From Actinomycetota bacterium (GTDB taxonomy: Bacteria; Actinomycetota; Actinomycetes; Streptosporangiales; Streptosporangiaceae): DNA of 5,338 nucleotides. The DNA lies in assembly GCA_003168295.1 (NCBI GenBank), contig PMST01000509.1, positions 6,814 to 12,151 of the forward strand, read 5' to 3'. The notes below the pieces were generated by a model. The model did not search any database. It saw nothing but the letters and a program-made list of their open reading frames with translations, and was not told the origin of the DNA. This document shows, piece by piece, positions 1 through 4,729 of this stretch. Position numbers and translations under genes: made by a program. Every line of letters begins with the position of its first letter. Within the stretch, counting starts at the first letter, position 1.

Positions 1-23
1 TTGGGGCCGCCTTTCCTTGGGGG

Positions 24-1655
24 TTAGCCCATGTGCGGATAGCGGTAGTCGGACGGGGGCACGAAAAGCTCCTTGATCGCGCGGGCGGACACCCACCTGG
101 TCAGGTTGAAGATCGAGCCGGCCTTGTCGTCGGTACCGCTCGCCCGCGCCCCGCCGAACGGCTGGTGGCCGACGACCGCGCCGGTGGGCTTGTCGTTGAT
201 GTAGAAGTTGCCCGCCGAGTACCTGAGCAGATCCGTGGCCTGGGCGATGGCCTGGCGGTCGGTGGCCATGATGGCCCCGGTGAGCGCGTAGGGCGTGGCG
301 TCCGCGGCCTGGGCGAGCATCTGCGCGTAGGCGTCATCCGGGTAGACGTGCACCGCGAGAATCGGGCCGAAATACTCGGTGGTGAAGATCTCGTCGGCGG
401 GGTCCTCGCCCTGGAGCACCGTGGGGCGCACGAAGAACCCTTCGGTGTCGTCGGCGGCGCCGCCGGCCAGGACGTGAATCGAGGGGGTACTCCTGGCCCG
501 CTCCAGCGCCGCGGCGTGCTTGGCGAACGCCCGGGCGTCGATGACGGCGCCCATGAACAGCGACAGGTCGGCCGTCACGTCGCCCATCGTCAGCGATTCG
601 ACCTGGGCGATGAAGTCATCGCGGGTCCGGTTCCAGAGCGACTGGGGCAGGTAGGCGCGGGAGGCGGCGGAGCACTTCTGCCCCTGGTACTCGAACGCAC
701 CGCGGATCAGCGTGGGCGCCAGGCTCTGCGGGTCAGCGGACGGGTGCGCGATCACGAAGTCCTTGCCGCCGGTCTCGCCCACCAGCCGGGGGTAGTTGCG
801 GTACCTCGCGATATTCTCGCCCACCGTCCGCCACAGGTGCTGGAACGTCGCCGTCGAGCCGGTGAAGTGGATGCCCGCCAGGTCAGGATGGGTCAGCGCG
901 ACCTGGGAGACGGCCTGCCCGTCCCCGGTCACCAGGTTGATCACGCCCGGCGGCAGCCCGGCCGCCTCGAGCAGGCGCATGAGGTAGTGGGCGGAAAGCT
1001 GCTGGGTCGGCGACGGTTTCCACACCACGACGTTGCCGAGCAGAGCCGGGGCCGTGGGCAGGTTGCCCGCGATCGAGGTGAAGTTGAACGGCGTGATGGC
1101 CAGGACGAATCCCTCGAGCGGGCGGTACTCCAGCCGGTTCCACGCACCGGGCGCCGACTCCGGCTGCTCGCTGAGCATCCGCCGGGCGAAGTGCACGTTG
1201 TAGCGCCAGAAGTCGATCAGCTCGCAGGCCGCGTCGATCTCCGCCTGGAGCGGCGACTTGGACTGGCCGAGCATGGTCGAGGCATTCAGGGAGGCGCGCC
1301 AGGGCCCGGCGAGTAGTTCGGCCGCCTTGAGGAAGATCGCGGCCCGGTCATCGAAGCTGAGCGCCCGCCAGGCCGGGGCCGCCTGCTTAGCCGCGTAAAT
1401 CGCGGACGCCACGTCCACGTTCGTCGCGTTACCCAGCTGGCCGAGCACGTGGGCCTTGTTGTGCGGCTGCACCACGTCGATCAGCCCGCCTTGGGCCATC
1501 TGCTGGGTGCCTGCGATGGTCATGGTCAGTTCGGCTCGCTGGCCGGCCAGTTCCTTGATCTTGCTTTCCAGCACGGCTCGCTCGTGGCTACCTTGCTGGT
1601 ACTGCCTGACCGGCTCGTTCGCCGGTACTGGGGTCCTGGAGACGGCGTCTAGCAC
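24..1655 (-). CDS. pruA: PruA (1-pyrroline-5-carboxylate dehydrogenase) from the internal GTG start
   Basis: PruA oxidises L-glutamate gamma-semialdehyde to glutamate with NAD+, the second step of proline breakdown, in the cytoplasm. From the GTG at 1655 the product is 543 residues, the usual size of stand-alone actinobacterial PruA (ALDH4A1 type), and begins MLDAVSRTPVPANEPV, like known PruA N-termini. In this numbering the oxyanion Asn is N191 (TPFNF), the cofactor-binding KPSP follows at 213, the general base is E294 (VGETGGKDF) and the catalytic Cys is C328 (YQGQKCSA). The conserved YINDKPTGAVVGHQPFGG segment and the PHMG C-terminus are intact, so the enzyme looks complete. AGGAG lies 5 nt before the GTG, which supports independent initiation inside the longer DUF6912 frame. 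A proline dehydrogenase partner is not in the window; it could lie beyond the left edge. Function is very likely; which start is used in vivo is open. Confidence 0.65.
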   Translation of the reverse strand: MLDAVSRTPVPANEPVRQYQQGSHERAVLESKIKELAGQRAELTMTIAGTQQMAQGGLIDVVQPHNKAHVLGQLGNATNVDVASAIYAAKQAAPAWRALSFDDRAAIFLKAAELLAGPWRASLNASTMLGQSKSPLQAEIDAACELIDFWRYNVHFARRMLSEQPESAPGAWNRLEYRPLEGFVLAITPFNFTSIAGNLPTAPALLGNVVVWKPSPTQQLSAHYLMRLLEAAGLPPGVINLVTGDGQAVSQVALTHPDLAGIHFTGSTATFQHLWRTVGENIARYRNYPRLVGETGGKDFVIAHPSADPQSLAPTLIRGAFEYQGQKCSAASRAYLPQSLWNRTRDDFIAQVESLTMGDVTADLSLFMGAVIDARAFAKHAAALERARSTPSIHVLAGGAADDTEGFFVRPTVLQGEDPADEIFTTEYFGPILAVHVYPDDAYAQMLAQAADATPYALTGAIMATDRQAIAQATDLLRYSAGNFYINDKPTGAVVGHQPFGGARASGTDDKAGSIFNLTRWVSARAIKELFVPPSDYRYPHMG

Positions 1656-2249
1656 GATCGCTCCTGGCGTTCGGGGTGTGTAGGCGGATACCTGTATCGT
1701 CGAACGATCCCACCGGGCCGGTAATTCCACCAGGTAGTACAGCTCCTGGGTGGCGTACCAGCCGAGCTCGTGGCCCTCGGCCCCGTCCACGGTGAACCTG
1801 GCGTCCTCGTCGCCCGTGTCGGCGGCCGGCAGGGCCTCGACCGCGCCGCGCACATCGGCGGCCGCTTCGGCGTCATCTATGAGCGCGGAAGCCAGGCTGT
1901 CCAGCGGGACCGCGCCGATCGTGACCCGGGCCGGCTCTGCGTCTCGGGGATCCCAGCGCACCTGGTCCGCGGCCAGCTCGGCCGCCAGCACGACCCGCCG
2001 GGGCGGTGCGGCCGGATCGGCCGCGAGCAGCCGCAGCGAGGCGCGGGCCGCCTCGGTCAGCGCGGCGTACTCGAGCTCGTCCTCGTTGCCGCTGGCGTAC
2101 GCCTCGCGCAGCGCGGGCGTGACCGCGAACCCCGGCACCGACCCCTCGCTGAGCTGGCCAGTGTCGCTGAGCTGGCCAGTGTCGCTGAGCTGGCCAGTTT
2201 GCAGGGCCCGGGCCAGGGCGGGCAGCGTCGACGGCAAGAACACGCGCAT
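24..2249 (-). CDS. pruA: DUF6912 domain fused in frame to L-glutamate gamma-semialdehyde dehydrogenase
   Basis: This 741-residue frame has two parts. Residues 1-175 resemble the actinobacterial DUF6912 family of unknown function: an MRVFLPSTLP start, then FAVTPALREAY near 41-51, a DELEYAALTEAARAS helix near 57-71, and an ELGWYATQEL ending near 161-170. Residues from about 199 are a full aldehyde dehydrogenase (see the PruA entry). The linker, about 176-198, has no recognisable domain. The ATG at 2249 is preceded by GGAG with a 4-nt spacer and matches the usual DUF6912 start. DUF6912 proteins are normally separate and about 160-180 residues long, so the missing stop codon is odd: it may be a real fusion, a lost stop, or an assembly error. 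Residues 17-34 carry a triplicated TGQLS segment not expected in the family. The gene starts 32 nt after the vsr stop and is probably in the same transcript. Both domain identities are secure; expression as one polypeptide is uncertain. Confidence 0.75.
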   Translation of the reverse strand: MRVFLPSTLPALARALQTGQLSDTGQLSDTGQLSEGSVPGFAVTPALREAYASGNEDELEYAALTEAARASLRLLAADPAAPPRRVVLAAELAADQVRWDPRDAEPARVTIGAVPLDSLASALIDDAEAAADVRGAVEALPAADTGDEDARFTVDGAEGHELGWYATQELYYLVELPARWDRSTIQVSAYTPRTPGAIVLDAVSRTPVPANEPVRQYQQGSHERAVLESKIKELAGQRAELTMTIAGTQQMAQGGLIDVVQPHNKAHVLGQLGNATNVDVASAIYAAKQAAPAWRALSFDDRAAIFLKAAELLAGPWRASLNASTMLGQSKSPLQAEIDAACELIDFWRYNVHFARRMLSEQPESAPGAWNRLEYRPLEGFVLAITPFNFTSIAGNLPTAPALLGNVVVWKPSPTQQLSAHYLMRLLEAAGLPPGVINLVTGDGQAVSQVALTHPDLAGIHFTGSTATFQHLWRTVGENIARYRNYPRLVGETGGKDFVIAHPSADPQSLAPTLIRGAFEYQGQKCSAASRAYLPQSLWNRTRDDFIAQVESLTMGDVTADLSLFMGAVIDARAFAKHAAALERARSTPSIHVLAGGAADDTEGFFVRPTVLQGEDPADEIFTTEYFGPILAVHVYPDDAYAQMLAQAADATPYALTGAIMATDRQAIAQATDLLRYSAGNFYINDKPTGAVVGHQPFGGARASGTDDKAGSIFNLTRWVSARAIKELFVPPSDYRYPHMG
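1661..1665 (-). promoter_or_regulatory. Internal Shine-Dalgarno AGGAG for the pruA GTG start
   Basis: On the minus strand AGGAG is followed by CGATC and then GTG at 1655-1653, an ideal 5-nt spacing. It sits inside the DUF6912-PruA frame, exactly where normal PruA proteins begin. This is what would be expected of two formerly separate genes, and it suggests PruA can be translated alone. Confidence 0.6.
2146..2199 (-). repeat. 18-bp tandem repeat, three copies, within the DUF6912 part
   Basis: The unit TCGCTGAGCTGGCCAGTG (plus strand) is present at 2146-2163, 2164-2181 and 2182-2199; the third copy differs only in its last base. It encodes three TGQLS segments joined by Asp near residues 18-34 of the fusion protein, in the variable stretch between the first helix and the conserved FAVTPALRE motif. 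Near-identity indicates recent duplication. Each copy contains the 8-bp palindrome CTGGCCAG. Confidence 0.95.
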
Positions 2250-2281
2250 GGTGCTCCAGAGTCTGCCACAGTCGCCGGGGG

Positions 2282-2827
2282 TCAGCTAAGCGAAGCGTCT
2301 GGAGGTGACTGGCCGCCATCGGGCTCGGGAGACTGGCCAGCCTCAGGCCCGGGAGTCTGGCGGGCCTCGGGCCCGGGCTTGGGCTCGGGAGGCTGGCCGG
2401 GCTCGCGGCTGGCTCCCAGCGCCGTCACTACGGCTGCGATCGCGTCGTCCAGCGGTACGTGTTCCCAGAGCCGTACCACGGTCCAGCCGGCCAGGATCAG
2501 CGCGGCGTCGTTGATCCGATCACGCTCGACGTTCTTGATCAGCTTCGGGGACCAGTACCACTCATTTGCCTTCGGCTTGGACCCGTGCTCGGGGCAGGCG
2601 TGCCAGAAGCAGCCGTCGACGAAGACCGCCACCTTGCGCGCGGTGAACGCGATGTCCGGACGGACCCGCTTCCCGCTGGCCAGGTCGAGCCGGAAATCCT
2701 TGCGGTACCGGTAACCGCGCTGGTGCAGGGCGTGGCGCAGTGCCAGCTCGGGTTTGGTGTCCGTCCGCCGGTTCGCGCGCATATTGGCCGACCGGCCTTC
2801 GCTGGACGGATGGGGATAGTCCGCCAC
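2282..2827 (-). CDS. vsr: Very short patch repair (Vsr-type) endonuclease with repeat tail
   Basis: The 181-residue product matches the Vsr family, PD-(D/E)xK-like zinc endonucleases that nick 5' of a T:G mismatch arising from 5-methylcytosine deamination. Visible motifs are RRTDTKPE (20-27, with the conserved Glu E27), GYRYRKDFR (38-46), RPDIAF with the catalytic Asp D58, VDGCFWHACPEH (70-81, with C73, H76, C78 and H81 as active-site or zinc ligands), KNVERDR (98-104) and GWTVVRLWEH (114-123). The core ends near residue 138. Residues 139-181 are an extra low-complexity tail with three 8-residue repeats. The start is GTG at 2827, chosen because the N-terminus then has family-like length; ATG at 2782 (residue 16) would cut close to the first motif. 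There is no clear Shine-Dalgarno site. No cytosine methyltransferase, the usual Vsr partner, is in view. The stop is 32 nt before the next gene, so co-transcription is likely. Family assignment is firm; activity is inferred. Confidence 0.88.
   Translation of the reverse strand: MADYPHPSSEGRSANMRANRRTDTKPELALRHALHQRGYRYRKDFRLDLASGKRVRPDIAFTARKVAVFVDGCFWHACPEHGSKPKANEWYWSPKLIKNVERDRINDAALILAGWTVVRLWEHVPLDDAIAAVVTALGASREPGQPPEPKPGPEARQTPGPEAGQSPEPDGGQSPPDASLS
2306..2377 (-). repeat. 24-bp degenerate tandem repeat in the vsr tail
   Basis: Three 8-codon units at 2354-2377, 2330-2353 and 2306-2329 encode PGPEARQT, PGPEAGQS and PEPDGGQS (Vsr residues 151-174). They are more diverged than the other repeats in the window, so they are older or under some constraint. 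The tail lies after the last Vsr motif and looks disordered. Confidence 0.8.
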
Positions 2828-2925
2828 GACCCATAGGCTAGCCCGGTCCCGGCGGCTATCGCATCGAGTTGCGCATCCGAGATAGTCCGACCTGATTTAC
2901 CGGCCGGAGTGGCGCGGCCCTGACC

Positions 2926-2955
2926 GGGATGGTCGTTACCTGGATGGTCGTTATC
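2926..2955. repeat. 15-bp direct repeat spanning the end of the HAD gene
   Basis: GGGATGGTCGTTACC (2926-2940) is followed directly by TGGATGGTCGTTATC (2941-2955), matching at 13 of 15 positions. The second copy contains the TAA stop of the HAD gene (2951-2953) and the first lies in the gap before vsr. The rest of this 123-bp gap (2828-2950) holds only a weak 5-bp stem (2902-2906 with 2915-2919) and no gene. Confidence 0.85.
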
Positions 2956-3637
2956 GCACCAGGTTGGCCGGGCTGCTCCAGCTGAGCGGCACGCCAAGCA
3001 GATCCTGCAGCGCCACGGCCGTCGCCGCCGCCTCGGTGTGCAGCACCCCGGTCATGCCGCACGCCACCGCCGCGTCGATGTTCGCCTGGATGTCATCGAT
3101 GAAGACGCATTCCTGCGGGTGAAGCCCCAGTGCGTGCGCCGCGTGGCGGAAGATGCGTTCCTCTGGCTTGCGCATGCCGACCTCAGCGGAGATCACCACC
3201 ACGTCGAACAGCGCGGGAAAGTCCGCGCGAGGGTACTCGTCACAGCCCCAGGAGTTGGACAGCAGCGCGGTGCTGAAGCCGGCGCCGCGCAGCGCGCGGA
3301 TCGTGTCGTACATGGCAGGGATCGGCGCGCTGGCCGCGAACATCCGGCGGAGCAGTCCCTCGGCGACCACGGCCTTGCCGTCCGCGCGCAGGAGCTCGGC
3401 GGCGAGCATCCGCTCGAACTCGGCATCTGTGCACTCGCCGCGTTCCAGCGCGTGGATCGGATTGAGGCGGCCATCCTCGCGGTACGCCTCAAAGACCCAG
3501 CTCCGCATCAGGGATCGGTAGCTGGCCCAGTCGATGTCCTCGGCCTGAATCCAGGCCCGCACCGTGGTCAGGATCGGGGAGGTGAGCACGCCGCCCCAGT
3601 CCGTGATGACACCCTGGAATTTCGTACCGTTGATCAC
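2951..3637 (-). CDS. HAD-superfamily (subfamily IA-like) hydrolase
   Basis: From the GTG at 3637 the product has 228 residues, typical for this family. It shows the HAD motifs in order: motif I ITDWGGVLT (nucleophile D13), an alpha-helical cap at about 25-105, motif II LLSNSWG (S127), motif III GMRKPEERIF (K157) and motif IV CVFIDDIQANIDAA (D181, D182). Such enzymes usually hydrolyse phosphate esters through an aspartyl-phosphate intermediate, but the substrate cannot be told. The second motif I Asp (D+2) is Gly here, as in the DFGGVLT-type branch of the family, so ordinary phosphatase activity is doubtful. The frame is open back to an ATG at 3883, but those 82 extra residues look unlike HAD sequence and would overlap the divergent gene. 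GTG 3637 has no Shine-Dalgarno site but has a well-placed -10-like hexamer, suggesting a leaderless message. ATG at 3694 is a weaker alternative start. Confidence 0.82.
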   Translation of the reverse strand: MINGTKFQGVITDWGGVLTSPILTTVRAWIQAEDIDWASYRSLMRSWVFEAYREDGRLNPIHALERGECTDAEFERMLAAELLRADGKAVVAEGLLRRMFAASAPIPAMYDTIRALRGAGFSTALLSNSWGCDEYPRADFPALFDVVVISAEVGMRKPEERIFRHAAHALGLHPQECVFIDDIQANIDAAVACGMTGVLHTEAAATAVALQDLLGVPLSWSSPANLVR

Positions 3638-3644
3638 AGTAACA

Positions 3645-3650
3645 ATTTTA
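3645..3650 (-). promoter_or_regulatory. Candidate -10 element for a leaderless HAD gene
   Basis: TAAAAT on the minus strand is followed by 7 nt and then the GTG start at 3637, so transcription could begin at the start codon itself. It lies in an AT-rich patch (19 of 22 bases A/T in 3641-3662), conspicuous in this GC-rich DNA. No good -35 hexamer is seen 16-19 nt upstream. The arms TAAAT (3649-3653) and ATTTA (3658-3662) form a small inverted repeat overlapping the element and could bind a regulator. Inferred from position and composition. Confidence 0.4.
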
Positions 3651-3842
3651 AATGCATATTTACCGGAAGAGGAAACATCGCTTGTCCGGTGCATGAAACC
3701 TAGGTGACCAGGCAGGACCCGAGCGGGCCGGCGAAATGTCACTGGCGTGCGGTAGAACGATGTCCAGCCGGAGCCTGATGCGAATACGGCCGCCAAGGGC
3801 GTTCGCGGTACTTCGTATTCTCTGGATCCGGGAGCCAGGAGC

Positions 3843-4415
3843 ATGCCCTCGACCTCACTGCGGCTCGTCACCGTCCCCGACACCGCGCCACCCTACGACT
3901 GCGAAGCCCACGGCCCCGCGTGCCAGGCGGGGCGTGACACGGTTGGGGTGGACCCCCTCACGGCCAGGGCGGACCCCCTCACGGCCAGGGCGGACCCCCT
4001 CGGTAACGGCCAGCCTTCGGAACCGACGCGGCCCGCGGGCTCAGCTTCACCCACGATCGCGCTCGCCCCGGACCGTCAGGGCCCCGCCTGGCCGGTGCAG
4101 TTCGCTCAGGTGGTCGTCGAGATCCTGGCGGGGGCGCGCTCGCTGCGGCAGATCGTCCCCTGCACCACCGATCGCGTGCGGGCGCACATCGGAGAGCTCA
4201 TGCCGCTGCTGGCGTCGGAGCACCGGCCCAGGATTCAGCGGATCCTCACGTCGCGTCCCACGGCTCGCGCCGTGGAGATGACCGTCGTGGTCAGCTTCGG
4301 GCCACGGTCGCGCGCCCTGGCCGTACGCTGCGAGCACCTGCCCGCGCGTCCGGCCGCGCCCGGTCTGCCGCCCCGCCCAGCCCGATGGCTCTGCACCGAG
4401 CTGATAGCCGGCTAA
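3843..4415 (+). CDS. Rv3235 family protein
   Basis: The 190-residue product resembles the actinobacterial Rv3235 family, which has no established function. Family-like features are the N-terminal LRLVTVPDTAPPYD (6-19), WPVQFAQVVVEILAGARSLRQI (83-104, broken here by no gap), a helix around RVRAHI (111-116), and a C-terminal beta-rich part with TVVVSFGPRSRALAVRCE (147-164) ending RWLCTELIAG. The segment between the two conserved parts (about 30-78) is low complexity and contains a DPLTARA duplication. No signal peptide or membrane segment is visible, so the protein should be cytoplasmic. ATG 3843 is preceded by GGGAG with an 8-nt spacer and places the PPYD motif at the usual distance. It is divergent from the HAD gene and convergent with secA. 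In M. tuberculosis Rv3235 is also close to secA1 (Rv3240c), which supports the assignment. Confidence 0.8.
   Translation: MPSTSLRLVTVPDTAPPYDCEAHGPACQAGRDTVGVDPLTARADPLTARADPLGNGQPSEPTRPAGSASPTIALAPDRQGPAWPVQFAQVVVEILAGARSLRQIVPCTTDRVRAHIGELMPLLASEHRPRIQRILTSRPTARAVEMTVVVSFGPRSRALAVRCEHLPARPAAPGLPPRPARWLCTELIAG
3951..4013 (+). repeat. 21-bp tandem repeat in the Rv3235-family gene
   Basis: GACCCCCTCACGGCCAGGGC plus G is present at 3951-3971 and 3972-3992 without a mismatch. A third, partial copy starts at 3993 (GACCCCCTC) and diverges with a small insertion before CGGCCAG ends at 4013. It encodes DPLTARA twice and then DPLGNG, in the unconserved linker, and the unit keeps the reading frame. 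Confidence 0.95.
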
Positions 4416-4514
4416 GCACCCCGCGCGCCGCGCCATCGCCCGCTCGTTGCTCCTATGAAACGCCTGCGACCTCACCCGTCTCACCACTCACGCCACGAGT
4501 GAAGCGGAACCCGA

Positions 4515-4552
4515 TTTGCGTGGTGGATCGGGGCTTTGCGGTGGATCGGGGG
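4515..4552. repeat. 18/20-bp direct repeat forming the hairpin's left arm
   Basis: TTTGCGTGGTGGATCGGGGC (4515-4534) is followed directly by TTTGCGGTGGATCGGGGG (4535-4552). The copies differ by a 2-bp insertion and the last base. The right arm of the hairpin has related, inverted units starting at 4568 and 4586, so each arm is built from two GGTGGATC-like modules. Confidence 0.85.
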
Positions 4553-4595
4553 GAGCGGGATGCACCGGATCCGCCCCGAAGCCCAGATCCGCCAC
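4520..4595 (+). terminator. Long imperfect hairpin, possible terminator of the Rv3235-family gene
   Basis: Bases 4520-4547 can pair with 4568-4595. Of 28 positions, 23 are Watson-Crick pairs, 3 are G-U wobbles in plus-strand RNA and 2 are mismatches; the loop is 20 nt. Bases 4513-4516 (GATT) can add four pairs with 4596-4599 after a 3-nt bulge. The wobbles become C-A mismatches in minus-strand RNA, so the fold favours the plus transcript, that of the Rv3235-family gene ending 104 nt upstream. Only a weak U-rich stretch (AATCTTTA) follows, as is common in actinobacteria. Terminator function is inferred from position between convergent genes. Confidence 0.55.
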
Positions 4596-4650
4596 AATCT
4601 TTACGGGGCTCCAGGGCCACCCGGCGCTCGTCGCCACTTGCCGGCGCCTC

Positions 4651-4689
4651 ACTATGCTCATCCACCTCGACTATTGCTCATCCACCTCG
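4651..4689. repeat. 19/20-bp tandem direct repeat upstream of the secA stop
   Basis: ACTATGCTCATCCACCTCG (4651-4669) is followed directly by ACTATTGCTCATCCACCTCG (4670-4689). The only difference is one inserted T. It is non-coding by my reading and about 40 bp past the secA stop codon in the direction of secA transcription. Confidence 0.95.
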
Positions 4690-4729
4690 TGAGGTTGCCG
4701 GAGCGGCCCGGCTATCCGACTAGACGGCT

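Larger units (their letters stand above)
4416..4729. other. Convergent intergenic region with hairpin and repeats, no gene seen
   Basis: This 314-bp gap lies between the stop codons of the Rv3235-family gene (plus) and secA (minus). A frame open on the plus strand (4385-4723) has no family resemblance, is Ser/Pro/Arg-rich and overlaps the preceding gene, so I do not call it. The gap contains a long imperfect hairpin (4520-4595), a duplicated 18/20-bp unit in its left arm, and a separate 19/20-bp direct repeat (4651-4689). A short GC stem, GCCGG at 4697-4701 with CCGGC at 4708-4712, lies just downstream of the secA stop and could help end that transcript. Confidence 0.6.

Noticed and set aside
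1..23. Purine-rich AAGGAAAGG on the minus strand after pruA as a ribosome binding site
   Set aside because: It could precede another gene beyond the left edge, but no start codon is in view, so it cannot be supported.
33..1316. Long 427-codon open frame on the plus strand opposite pruA
   Set aside because: It is the antisense of a strongly conserved enzyme and is Arg/Gly/Val-rich with no family resemblance; long antisense frames are expected in GC-rich coding DNA.
1770..2714. 314-codon plus-strand frame across DUF6912 and vsr
   Set aside because: It spans two well-supported minus-strand genes and reads as low-complexity Arg/Gly/Ser sequence; a composition shadow.
2282..2827. Vsr as part of a restriction-modification or defence island
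   Set aside because: No methyltransferase, restriction enzyme, helicase or other defence gene is in the window; the neighbours are housekeeping-type genes.
3816..3821. TATTCT as a -10 element for the Rv3235-family gene
   Set aside because: It fits the loose TANNNT pattern but has no -35 partner at 16-18 nt; too weak to list.
3638..3883. N-terminal extension of the HAD gene to the ATG at 3883
   Set aside because: The extra 82 residues do not look like HAD sequence, cross the AT-rich promoter patch and would overlap the divergent gene's start.
4520..4595. Hairpin and repeats as insertion-sequence ends, an attachment site or a CRISPR array
   Set aside because: There is no transposase or integrase, no flanking target duplication, and the repeats are adjacent without spacers.
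4385..4723. 112-codon plus-strand frame in the convergent gap
   Set aside because: It overlaps the end of the Rv3235-family gene, runs through the hairpin and both repeats, and has no recognisable domain or clear ribosome binding site.
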